Of a stretch of DNA of 64,000 bases, positions 11,877-22,440 are shown piece by piece; position 1 is the stretch's first letter, and each line of letters begins with the position of its first letter. Under the pieces are notes generated by a model, which was given only the letters and a program-made list of their open reading frames with translations, was not told the origin of the DNA and ran no database searches. The DNA lies in contig OY751491.1 in assembly GCA_963565915.1 (NCBI GenBank), forward strand, positions 992,001-1,056,000, given 5' to 3'. A program made the translations under genes and the position numbers. The stretch is from Entoloma clypeatum. Lineage: Eukaryota > Basidiomycota > Agaricomycetes > Agaricales > Entolomataceae.

Positions 11877-11878
11877 AG

Positions 11879-11889
11879 TTGCTAAATCT
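11879..11889 (+). other. self-primer binding site of chromovirus B
   Basis: TTGCTAAATCT starts 2 nt after the 5' LTR and is the exact 11-nt reverse complement of AGATTTAGCAA (11794-11804) in the LTR, at the place where the transcript should begin. This is the arrangement of the Tf1 self-priming mechanism of fission yeast, where the 5' end of the mRNA folds back as primer. No tRNA 3'-end complement is seen. Confidence 0.7.
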
Positions 11890-11978
11890 CGTTAGGTTCG
11901 CCCAGAGCGAAGAGAGCAACTACCAGACGAGTCAAGACGTCGCGCTTCTTTGAAGACTTCACCAGTAACCCATTCAGC

Positions 11979-13534
11979 ATGCCAGAAGCCCGACAGGAGG
12001 AGCTAAGTCCTCGAGACAGTATCGATTTTACACTCATCCAGCAGTACATCGAATCGGAGATCCGTCGCATCCTACAGCAGGTGCTTGATGAAGAACTAGA
12101 CAACGACGAGCATCGCCCCCACGTCGAGATAGCAGAGAGCATCCATCTTGCTCAGCAACACCAGATCGCGCGCTATAACGCCTGACAGAACAAACTCGAA
12201 AGCTTTTGCATTCAAGAAGGACCTCAGACAGGTCGGATCACAGAGATCAGAGAGTTTATCGGTGCCCAGACAACCGTTATCAGAAGATTGATTAGGACGC
12301 TCACATCGAGACGTCCCAGAGCCACATCATCACGTCTTACTCGAAGCAGCAGATCTACGCCCACTTCACCACCGAAGAACAACAGACCGAGTACAACCGC
12401 TGGGCACGAAGCGAGAGACTTGACCCCTTCTCGAGACCAACAGACGCGCAGGAACAGAGATTCCTTAGAGATCTACAGAGGAAATATGCCAAGTGTTTTG
12501 CCACCGATTCCGCCGACGAGTCCCCTGACGAATTTACTTTTGACTCCGCACAGTCAGATATTGAACAGATGCCTAGAACAGGGACTCATTTTCAATCCTT
12601 ACCTGTATCCCGAACCCCATCTTCATCCCAACAACCCGACTCCTCTCCTCCTCCGCAGACTCTAGACATGGCAGAAGCTCCGGCTGTACAAACAATGGAT
12701 ACATCCAAGATCATCAAGGATCCTGGGATGTTCAAGGACAGATACACCTTTGACAAATGGTGGAAAGCCACCAAACTATACATCAGGTTCCAAAAGAGCC
12801 TCACAGATGATCAGAAGATTCTTGCGGTACTATCCCGCATGATGGGAGGGTCTGGCAGGCACTGGGCCAGTAACAAGTTAGACGCTCTTGCTGTTGACAA
12901 TGAGAACATCACCTGGCTAGGTTTTTCCGATGATATCGCCACACGATTCTCCATCGCCAACAAGTCGGTCGCTGCCAAAGCGAGACTCGAAGTCCTGAAA
13001 CAAGAGAAATGTACCGTTGATGAATTCTTGGATGAATTCGAAGAACTCTTGAAGCTGTCAAACCTTGGCGAAGAAACTGGGAAATACATCCTAGAAAAGA
13101 ACGTCAACTGCAGAATCTCTGAACAAGTGGCTAGCAATGGCAAGACGTACACCGATTACGCAAAGGAGATCCGAAACAAGGGACGACAGATGGAAGGACA
13201 CGCACTGGTCATCCGAGGTGGTGGCAACATGCGCACCGGATCGGGTACCACTTATGGTGGTCAGGGCAAGGCCATGGAGATCAACAAAGCAGGAGTAGCC
13301 CGTTGCTACAACTGTCAACGATTCGGTCATCTGGCTAAAGACTGTAGCACTCCAAAGAAGAAAGATGGTTGCAAGTGTTTCAACTGTGACCAAGAAGGCC
13401 ATATCGCGCACAACTGCCGCAAGCCAAAGAAGAACTCTGGAAGGGTTAGGAAGGTGTCTGAGGAAGATGCCGAGAATGATGAAACCACAATCTTAGAAGC
13501 CGACGAGAAGGATTTTCCCGAAGGGTCCGATTAA
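11979..13534 (+). pseudogene. chromovirus B Gag, N-terminal part decayed
   Basis: ATG 11979 starts a frame of about 68 codons (MPEARQEEL..., helical, acidic) that stops at a TGA at 12183. Further coding-like sequence follows in shifted frames with a TAG near 12294, then the main frame (in frame with ATG 12569) runs to TAA at 13532-13534. That frame holds the retrotransposon Gag capsid-like region (FDKWWKATKLYIRFQ, RLEVLKQ, VDEFLDEFEELLKLS) and two zinc knuckles, CYNCQRFGHLAKDC and CFNCDQEGHIAHNC. The TGA sits where CGA would restore the reading. The original protein was probably about 500 residues. Confidence 0.85.
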
Positions 13535-16500
13535 ACGACGCTAAGTCGCGACCCTTATCTATTAAACGGACTTGCTTGCCTTGTATGACTGCAGACAATA
13601 GAACCTATGTCATCCCCGCCAAGCGAGCCGCTGCGTCGACTAAGATTGTAAAGGGAGATAACCCGCCGAAAGACGAGAAATCAGGCTGTTAGCTCAGCTC
13701 AAAACACGACGAGGACCAAAGGTCATCCGACCTGAGGTTGACAGTGGATGTGAACGCACATGCATCCATCCCAGAATAGTACGCGAACAGAACCTCCCCA
13801 CGCGAGGAATACCACCCATAGCAATTTTAAATGCGGATCGATCACCAAATCGACAACAGAAAGCGAGCCAGCTTGCCGAAGTCAAACTGGATTTGGGAGC
13901 ACATCAGGAAACCATGGAAGCGATGGTACTGGACATTGGGAGAATGGACATGCTCTTGGGACATGACTGGTTGGTGCACCACAACCCCACAATCAATTGG
14001 ACAACCGGCGCGGTAACATTTAACTGGTGCCCAACAACATGTCGAACCAAACACTCGGATTTCAGGATTAACCTTAATGGTCGCCCAAGTTCGCATGGTT
14101 GAGGTGCGCGACAAAGATGCACCCAAAAGTTGGATCAGAAATGGAAGCCTGGAGACCCTATCTTGGAAGCTGTCGCTCCCACACCACCTCCCACAACCAA
14201 ACAACCCTCATATGTTGAACGATTTGCTCATCTTTTCGAGAAAGAGAACTTTGACAAGATCCCAAAGGAGAGGGAATGGGACCATGGTATTGAACTTACA
14301 CCGGACGCACCAAAGGAACTAGGGGGAAATACATATCCTATGACGCAAAAGGAACAAGAAGAATTGGACGCATTCATTGACGAGGGTCTAGCAATGGGAA
14401 AGATCCGCCCGTCCAAATCCCCTTATGCCTCCCCTTGCTTCTTCATCAACAAAAAGGATGGCTCCAAACAATTGGTACAAGATTACCGCATGGTCAATAA
14501 ATTCACGGTCAAGACAAGTTCCCACTCCCACGAATATCCGATCTCTTGAACGTACTGAAAGATGCAGTCTACTTCAATAAAATGGACATCATGTGGGGCT
14601 ATAACAATGTCCGGATTAAGGAGGGCGATGAATGGAAAGCTGCCTTTCTCACCAGTCGAGGATTGTTCGAACCATTGGTCATGTTTTTCGGTCTTTGCAA
14701 CTCCCCGGGAACATTCTCTCAAATGATGGCTAGTCTATTCCGGGACCAGATCCGCCGACGTATCTGCGTGATCTACATGGATGACATCGTGGTTATCGGT
14801 AAAACCAAGGAAGAACTCGCACAAAACACTGAAGAAATCCTACAGATCCTATTGGACAATGATTTGTTCCTAAAGGAGAAGAAGTGTTTATGGGAAGTAA
14901 TGAAATGTCCTATATTGGGATATGTGGTTGGTGAGGGACGTGTCAAGATGGAAACTGAAAAGGTGGATACGATCCGAAACTGGTGAGCACCCACATCAAA
15001 AAAGGAAGTTCAGAAGTTCCTTGGATTTGCCAACTTCTATCGATGTTTTATTGAAGGGTACTCAAACATTGCGAAACCTCTCACTGCGCTCACAGGTGGT
15101 ATGGCATTTACTTGGGGACCAACAGAGCAGCAAGCCTTTGAAGGTCTTATATGGGCAATTACATCGGCACCGGTTTTGGCATTACCAAAACCAGAGGGAC
15201 AGTTCAGGGTTGAAACTGATGCATCGGGCTATGCAATTGGAGCAGTACTCTCTCAGAAGCAAGACGACAAATGGCACCCCATCGCGTTCTTGTCGCGGAC
15301 CATGTCCGCAGCCGAACAGAATTACGAGATATACAACAAGGAACTTCTGGCAGTCGTGGAAGCATTGAAAGATTGGAGACACTATCTGCTCGAAGCCAAG
15401 GAACGTTTTGAAATCTTGACCGATCACAAGAACCTGGAGTATTTCCACCGTCCTCAGGACCTAAATCAATGACAAAGGCTCTGGAAGAAGAAGTTACAGG
15501 ACTATGACTTCGAATTACGGCATGTGCCTGGCAAGACAAATGCAAAAGCGGATATCCTATTGTGTTTACCCTGGTATGAAACGGAACTCGAACCACAAGA
15601 CAGTGACCAAATGCTCAAGGAGGGACTATTCTTGAAACGATTGGAATCAGAAGATGTGGTACATATGGAGATGTTCACGGAGGAACAATTCTTTGAAGGG
15701 GATGAAACATCTGATTCCATCAAAATTGGAAACGTCACAACCATTGAAAATCCATGGATCGCACACATCAAGGGTTCAAACCACATGGAGACAGAAGTAG
15801 CCCAGGGTCTAAAGAAGAATCCTCATTGGTATCAACAGGAAAACAGCATCACATATGCAGGTGAACGAGTCTATGTTCCACCAGACCCACAACTGCGTCA
15901 AGAACTGATGTTTGAATCACACAATGCACCAGTGGCTGGACATCCAGGACAGTACCGGACACATGAACTCCTCACTCGCACCTACTGGTGGCCTACCATA
16001 CTGCATGATGTGAAGAAGTACGTGAAGGGTTGCGACACTTGTCAACGCAACAAGATTAACCGACAAAAGCAACATGCTCCGCTACATCCCCATGCAGCAC
16101 CAAGTCACCCATGGGAAGACATAGGAATCGACGTTGTGGGACCGATACCAGAATCTGATGGAAAAAACGCAATTCTGGTCATCACGGATAGACGTTCAAA
16201 GATGCTTCACCTCATTCCGACAACTGTGGAACTATCGGCTGAAGGATTAGCCAAGATCTATCGGGATCAGATATGGAAGCTTCATGGGATCCCCAAGAAG
16301 ATCATCAGCGATAGGGGACCGCAGTTCGCCGCGAAGTTCATGGAGATACTCTGCCGCATGTTAGGGATCAAGAGGAACCTGTCCACCGCATACCACCCAC
16401 AGACTGACGGACAGGCCAAGTGATCGCATCAGGAGACAGAGGCGTTCTTACGAAACTTTGTCAACCATCTACAGGATGATTGGGCTGAATAGATCGCAAT

Positions 16501-17176
16501 CGCAGAGTTCCAGTACAATGACAAAGAACATCAGGCGACGAAGCACACCCCATTCTACCTCAACTACGGTTTACATCCATGGAAGGGAGAGCTCGTGTTA
16601 GAAGATACCAATCTGGCTGCCAACGACTTCTTGAAAAAACTCAAACAAGCATGAGAAGAAGCCAATGCTGCGCTGAAACAAGCACAGGATCAGATGAAGA
16701 AGACAGTTGACACACGGCGAAGTCCGTCTCGGGACTACCGCATCGGAGACAAGGTGTGGCTGGAAGGGACTAACATCAGGACCGATTGACCCTCAAAGAA
16801 ACTTGAGGCACTCCGACATGGACCATTCAAAGTCCTAGAGAAGAAAGGAGCTAGCGCGTACCTTCTTGATCTTCCGAAGACTTGGAAGATGATTCACCCT
16901 GTGTTCAATGAGACCCTGTTGTCACCATATGAAACTCCGAAGTACGCCATCCAGAAAAAGAAACCAGCCCCTGATCCGATCATCGTCGAAGGACGAGAAG
17001 AGTACCATGTGTCTACGATCCTGGACTCTCAAAAGTTCTGCGGAAAGATCCAGTACCTCGTCCAGTGGGAAGGATATGGCCCAGAAGAGAACACATGGGA
17101 ACCACGAGCTAATGTTCAGAACGCTCAAGATTTGATCTGTGATTTCCATCGGCAGAACCCGTCACGTCCACAATAA
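13535..17176 (+). pseudogene. chromovirus B Pol: protease, RT, RNase H, integrase, chromodomain
   Basis: Protease follows Gag (PEVDSGCERTC active site; LLGHDWLVHHNPTINW hallmark) in the frame of 13737. That frame has a TGA at 14100 and continues into RT ([34 protein letters not shown]). A 1-nt deletion near 14515 shifts to the frame of 14546, which stays unbroken to 17176 except for stops at 14984, 15470, 16421, 16652 and 16787 (TGA) and 16490 (TAG). It carries YMDD, RNase H (TDASGYAIGAVLSQ), the integrase zinc motif (GHPGQYRTHE...CDTCQRNK), core residues (GIDVVGP, SDRGPQF, HQETE) and a chromodomain at the end (YHVSTILDSQ, YLVQWEGYGPEENTWEP). The chromodomain would bind histone H3 methyl marks and steer integration to heterochromatin (family knowledge). 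Confidence 0.93.
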
Positions 17177-17298
17177 AAGACACCCATTGAAATCAGCAAC
17201 AGCATCGACCTCATCAGTCAAAAACCCACCGAGTTCTCCGCTCCGTCTTCAATATAGCTACTCCATTCTTCCTCTATCTCTCCAACATCCTCCGCACC

Positions 17299-17661
17299 AT
17301 GTCCACCGCCACCACCACATCCACTGAAACCAACCCCGCCATCACTGCCCTCATGGGTGAAGCCCTCTCCATGAGAGACCAGATCCACGCGCTAGAAGCC
17401 TCGCTCGCCGACATCCTGCATCGACAGATGCACATCCGCCTCCATTCTTTATCTGACCTCCCCGTCGCACCAACCCCCAAAGAGAAACAAATCCTCGGGA
17501 ACTACACCTGTACGCTGGTCGTTGAAAACCGGCGCATCCGACTAGCCGTCCGGAGTCTCGAGCTTGCCATCGCCATCAACGAAGAGCTAATAGACGATTG
17601 GAGCCTCAAGGAGAATGGCTCCTGGACAAACAACGACGATGCCGGAGGATTGGGACAATGA
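17299..17661 (+). CDS. small extra ORF between Pol and 3' LTR of chromovirus B
   Basis: 120 codons, ATG 17299 to TGA 17661, intact although the element's other genes are riddled with stops. Predicted mostly helical: a Ser/Thr/Ala-rich start, then heptad-like helices (MRDQIHALEASLADILHRQ; VENRRIRLAVRSLELAIAINEEL) that suggest a short coiled coil, and an Asn/Asp/Gly tail. The stop lies about 20 bp from the polypurine tract. It has no recognisable retroviral domain. It could be an accessory protein or captured host sequence; a chance ORF is less likely given its length and composition but is not excluded. Confidence 0.5.
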   Translation: MSTATTTSTETNPAITALMGEALSMRDQIHALEASLADILHRQMHIRLHSLSDLPVAPTPKEKQILGNYTCTLVVENRRIRLAVRSLELAIAINEELIDDWSLKENGSWTNNDDAGGLGQ

Positions 17662-17680
17662 CTCTGTGAGGACACAGAGC

Positions 17681-17695
17681 TTGAGGAGGGGAACA
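17681..17695 (+). other. polypurine tract of chromovirus B
   Basis: TTGAGGAGGGGAACA directly before the 3' LTR at 17696. Confidence 0.65.
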
Positions 17696-18083
17696 TGTTA
17701 CGGACTTACCGGTTTGTATGCTACGCACTTTTCCCTTGCATAGTACCTTCATTATTTCTTTGACTCATCGGACCACTTATTCATTTACCTTTACTCTACC
17801 ATTCTCCTTTAGTATACTTCGCTCCCGCGCTGACTCACACTCCGCAGTAGGGATTACTCAGTCCGCAGTCGTCTGACTCACTTCGCACTGCCTTTCCGCA
17901 GTTACTGACTCATCTGCACTGCCTTCCGCAGCTACTGACTCACTCGCTACCGCTCGTAGTCAGTACTATATAAACCCCATGTACCATAGCTACATTCCTT
18001 AGATTTAGCAATCACTTTGCTCTTCGCCTTTCCACTTCCTGCATACTCTGCCCGAACCTTGGAACGGTTTGTTAAGCATAACA
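17696..18083 (+). repeat. 3' LTR of chromovirus B
   Basis: 388 bp, very similar to the 5' LTR with only a few visible substitutions, so the insertion is fairly young despite the number of stops. Confidence 0.93.
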
Positions 18084-19576
18084 TTGATTGCAGGGGACGC
18101 CGCTAAAGCATCCTTTATGTCTTGCATGGCCTTCTCCTGTTCAGATCCCCAGACAAAGAGTTCACGACTTCGCGTCAACTTGACTAGAGGTTCCGCCTTC
18201 TTCGCGAAGTCTCTAATAAAGTTTTGACAAGTGCCAGCCGTTCCAAGGAACGACCGCACATCATGTATATCTTTGCAAGGTCCCCAGCGGCTTATAACTC
18301 CGAACCTATCTGTCTCGGGTCTCTGTCCTTCGTACGTGCAATGATGGCCAACTACCACTATCTCGCTCGCGCATACTAGCGACTTATACCCAGAGAATGT
18401 TCCTCCACAAAACCGCATTCTCTGTAACACTCTATTCACATTCTGTACATGTTCCCATACAAATCTCCTAATGCCTGGATTTTCTTCTATAGTTTCGTAT
18501 CTGCCATCAGGCAACTCGTATCGCATAGATGAGCTGCGAACCGCCACATCGTTGATGTAGGGAATAGTAACATCTGGTATTTCGTCCTGCAATATATGTG
18601 TAACATCATCGTGAAAGATCGGTACCGAATTTGTCCAACCCATTGGTAAAGTAACTAATCTTTGAGCACCGAATGGCATCTGAAATGTAGTCAAGTCGCG
18701 AGACTGGACCGCTAACTTGCGCTCGTCATATCCCACATAGAGATCGAACATTCCACCACAAGCACGTCCCGCGAAATGGTTGGCTAATTCCTCTGTTGCC
18801 GGGGGAAGGCCTGAATGTGCTATAGTGACTTGGTTCAACGGTTCTAGACTGTGTACGATACGGAGACTCTTGCCATCCTTTTTCAATACACAGAACCACC
18901 GGGATCTGTATGAGGAATTCGACGGTTCGTACACGCCCGCGGCCATCTTCGTCCTTATTATCTTACACACTTCATCATGTATCCCAGGCGGAATAGGAAT
19001 ATTTCTTAGTACCCACGGAGTGTGCAGTACCACGGGTATCTGTACCGGAGGAAAGAAATCCTCGCGAAAGCTACCATGCTCCGAATCATCCCATGCAAAA
19101 GCCTGATTCTGTTCACTCAATAAATGATGTATTAGTTTCATTTCTTCTTTCCAGAGAAAATCATGGTCGTGTATACTGTCCATGTGCTCCATCCTTTCCT
19201 GGGTGTAGCGACCCTTGGGCGCAAACCCCGGTGGTTTTGGGTTCAACTTTGGTAACTCCGCAAGGGGGTCCCCTTTTATCTCGCAAACTATGCGAAATGT
19301 CTCGGACAACTCTCCCAATACTGGTTGCACCTTTTTGTCAATGGGTTTATATTTTTTGCCTGCTAGCACTTGTACAATCCCACCATGATATTGGTCTAAT
19401 ATTTCTTGTTCGTCATCGCAAAGCCATTCTGGATGTTCCCTCGATTTTCCGTCCCAATATGCCCCTAAAAGGACCTGTGCGTTCTCGTCCGCGACACTAT
19501 CTCGCGACGCTTCGAGATACAGGTCTCTAATTTCGTCTCTCGTAAATTTTCCATTCTCCGCAATGCCATAAGCCAT
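18084..19576 (-). pseudogene. element A: reverse transcriptase domain
   Basis: The minus-strand frame from 19576 to the B junction contains the RT N-terminal helices, the LKKDGKSLRIVHSLEPLN and GGMFDLYVGYDERKLA blocks, LPMGWTNSVPIFHDDVTHIL and the catalytic box. The latter reads PYINDVAVR, that is Y-I-N-D instead of the usual Y-x-D-D; loss of the first Asp would abolish polymerization. The connection domain (HDVRSFLGTAGTCQNFIRDFAK, FVWGSEQEKAM) precedes the break. The isolated ORF appears to end at 18005, but its last 25 codons read into the LTR of B. The frame differs from that of the protease segment to its right. Confidence 0.9.
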
Positions 19577-19617
19577 TATATATGGTCTCTCGATATCGCT
19601 AGAATCAATGTTTATAA

Positions 19618-21085
19618 TTATCTCTCCCTGGTGGCCGACCAGTTCATCGAAGATTGAAAACCTGTACCATCTGCTTCAGTGGTGGGCCATTTCCTCTTCA
19701 ATAGATCAGGATCCTTTCCTCGTTCCGACGTCGCGATCATGATCTTCTGACTAGTATTCGGACACTTGATGGTCAGGAGTTGTCCTCCATCTCTATCATT
19801 TTGATAATTACTACAAGTTACCGCGTCGAAAGGTCGCCCCAAAAGCACTCTATAGGCTGGCTCATTTATAATATGGACCTGCAGATAGACTACAATGTGA
19901 TCAAAACGGAACGGCACGTTTCGTGATAGTCCCAGCAACTTTTCAATTTGCTTATTGGCACTTTGCATATGGATGCATATGTCTGGATCCCACGAAAGCC
20001 TCATCGTGATGGCTGCAGCCTTCGACATTGAGACGATCTGGGAGCCTCCATCAAGAATACACTGTTCTTCCATCATTCCATTCACCACGGCACTTACTGT
20101 CCGGAGACTCTGTGATTCCTGTGCGACATATACTGGTTTAGGTGCTGTCCCAGGCGGCAAACTCTCGAGATACTGTAAGACGGGGTCCGAGACGACCACC
20201 GAACCGACAGGTAGGTTGTTTACAGTCTGTTCCATGATCATGAACGACGCCACTGGCAATTCATCTACTTTAACTATATCTTCTAGTTCGTTTGTTTGGG
20301 CAAACTTTTTCCAATATGACAACTGGCTGTCGTCCATTGAATCTAGCAGGTTCAACGCTCGAACGTTCGCAGGTACTCTCTTCCTAGTCAATAGCTTTCA
20401 CAATTCCTCTTGTACTACTTTATCTGCCCTCAATAAATCACCCAATGCAATCGTGATCGGAGTCTCGAGCACTGCCGAGACCGCGACACCCTTCGATTGT
20501 TCTTCGATAGGTGCCTTGCTGCGAAACGCCGGTCCCTTTCGATCAACGTCGGGGATGGTCTCGCAGTCGGGTCTTTTATTTTTACCAAGGGGAACGAAAG
20601 CGACTTCTGGTACATCACGAAACGGCAAATCAACTGCTGGTCTAGTGACTTCTTCGCGGGTAAACGCTCGGTCACTATCTTTTTGGGTGACAGACTTTGT
20701 CTTGGCCGATGGCTTCGGCGTTAACTCAGGTTCTGCCTCATCATCATCGCTATCTACTGTACTTCCTTGACTTCTTCAATATCTTTTTCTATTTCATTTT
20801 CTGTTTCACTATCTGGGTCTCGGTTTTCAGTCCGTTTCTCCGGTGATTTGGCACGATTCTTTTCAACCCAAGACCTTGCTGGAATCTGCTTCGCCTTCCT
20901 CAAACGTTCTAAAAACCCGATTCCTTCTTGGCGTTCCCCGATCGGGTGACTACGAATTGACTGATGTCCTGCATCGCTTTAGTCATCGCAAGGAATGCTT
21001 CCTGCATATCAGGCTTTCCCGAAGTACCCTCAGGCTCATTGATGGGTAACTGTTGCTGGACTGGCATCATTCCTGGCATCGCGAC
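19618..21085 (-). pseudogene. element A: protease and Gag-Pol linker
   Basis: From right to left on the minus strand: a charged linker (Glu/Asp/Arg-rich, 21085-20630, with frame changes), a conserved block (FRDVPEVAFVPLGK, KAPIEEQSKG), then a TGA at 20398-20400 inside EEL-KLLTRKRVPAN, and a retropepsin-like domain. The active-site region reads CILDGGSQIVSM; I would expect Asp-x-Gly-Ser with Pro, Ser or Thr at x, so the Gly is unusual. It ends at 19618 with TAA. The next frame (RT) begins about 40 bp further left in another phase, so the polyprotein is broken here or needs a frameshift. Confidence 0.8.
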
Positions 21086-22440
21086 TCAATTCTGCAGTGC
21101 CACATTCTGGGGAACTGGGTTTGATATTCCAGACATAAAAGAATTCTGAACTGGGGTATAGTGTACGGGAACCGCCGGAGCAGTACCGTATGGTTGCGTA
21201 TACATATTGAAATTATTAAATGGCTGCTGAACCGGGTTTAACGGTGGGACTGCCGTACCAGCCTGTTGTTGCGCTATGAGATTGTTCAATGCCATGATCT
21301 GTTGGTCGCGCTTGGCCATCCCTTCTTGCATCAACCGCAGATTCTCGTCTCGCTGATCACGAGGCTTATTCGTAAACAGAGAGTAGTCTGAATTGTCCTG
21401 TATTTGCGCAAGGTTGAGTAGGCCAGGAGCTTGCTCGTCTTCGAAATATCCTTGATACAATTGCTTATTGGCCGACAATTGCTCTACCTGATCCTTCTGA
21501 CTAATATTACTAGGCTCGCGAGGAATGTAGCCTCCATCTGGCAAATGGATCCCTTGTGGGGTGGCTTTAATTTTTCCTTGCGCTAGATGCGTCTGAAGTT
21601 CGGTACACTCTTGAAGGAAATGGTGCGGCTTGTACTGTAGCAATAGTGACAACATCCCGGAGGCGCCCCACCACTGGGTGCCGCTCGCGGTTCCTGTTTG
21701 TACTGTTGCTGAGGGCCTGCCTGCATCGCTTGAAGCGTTTTCATAATTCCTTGCGTAGATTTCTCGAAGCCTTCAACTCTATCGGTCAACAATGCCTGAC
21801 TCTGCGCCACAGACTCAAGCATTTGCTCAATCTTTACCACCGATGACGGATTGGACATAGGAATAGCGACATTGGAGGGAGCGGCCCGCGACGTATAATT
21901 ATTGGAAGCAGTGAAACCGTTATGGTGCCTCGCCATTTTCTCAACAATTTCTATTACGTCACTCAAGTCTATGAGATTATCCTGATGTCTCACCGCAGGT
22001 GCCTCGGCATTATTTGCTGTGGCCGCGGTGTCCACCATGGACAATCTCAACTTGACCGCTTCTGCGAAGTTGTCGTTTAAACAACTCAAGAACCTCCCCA
22101 CGAGCTCACGATTGGAGATACAACCATTCGCACCAGTCAGTTTCTTAGCTTTGGCTTTGAAACTATGTTTTAGGGACATAATTTCATCCAGATTTCCTAG
22201 TCCCAGACGACTGTGCTCCTTGCAGATACTCGATAATCTGGCCAAGGTACCGTCGTGTCCGCTCGCTACCACTGGGTAGTTGTTTATTAACTCTTTCTTA
22301 TACTCCTCCCATGTTCCTGTAGCGTAGGAATCAAGGGTTGTCCATTCTTCTTCAGAGACACTATCTGCATAGCCTCCGATTAACTTTTTCTTTTCCACAA
22401 TATCGGTTATACCTGCGTGGTCAAAGCAGATTTCGACTTC
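21086..22440 (-). pseudogene. element A: Gag with broken zinc knuckle
   Basis: The frame entering near 22440 has no clear ATG (an AG acceptor near 22470 could join an upstream exon). It runs through a helical capsid-like region (DSYATGTWEEYKKELINNYP, ICKEHSRLG, SLKHSFKAKAKKL) to PPGCCHYC. There a frameshift near 21640 moves the rest of the knuckle into the overlapping frame (KPHHFLQEC). Read together they give a C-x2-C...H-x4-C knuckle. The C-terminal part is Gln/Asn/Pro-rich (QQQAGTAVPPLNPVQQPFNNFN). Confidence 0.8.

Larger units (their letters stand above)
11489..18083 (+). mobile_element. Ty3/Gypsy chromovirus B, full length, decayed, inserted in element A
   Basis: 6595 bp with 388-bp LTRs (TGTTACGG...GCATAACA, short inverted termini). 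It is flanked by TTGAT at 11484-11488 and 18084-18088. Inside are Gag with two CCHC knuckles, protease, RT, RNase H, integrase, a C-terminal chromodomain, then an extra 120-codon ORF before the polypurine tract. With B and one TTGAT removed, element A reads Pro-Ala-Ile-Lys-Pro-Ile-Asp across the RT/RNase H border. Many TGA stops and at least two frameshifts show it is inactive. Confidence 0.96.
3365..22440 (-). mobile_element. Ty3/Gypsy element A (coding extent), minus strand, split by nested Copia C1 and chromovirus B
   Basis: Gag, protease, RT, RNase H and integrase parts lie in order on the minus strand from 22440 to 3365, interrupted at 3998-9830 by C1 and at 11489-18083 by B. Both insertions have 5-bp target duplications, and taking them out rejoins the coding frame exactly, which proves the pieces are one element. 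The gene carries in-frame TGA stops (10736, 20398), a frameshift in the Gag zinc knuckle and substituted catalytic residues, so it is dead. I could not find matching LTRs on the two sides; the outer boundaries are unresolved. Confidence 0.85.
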
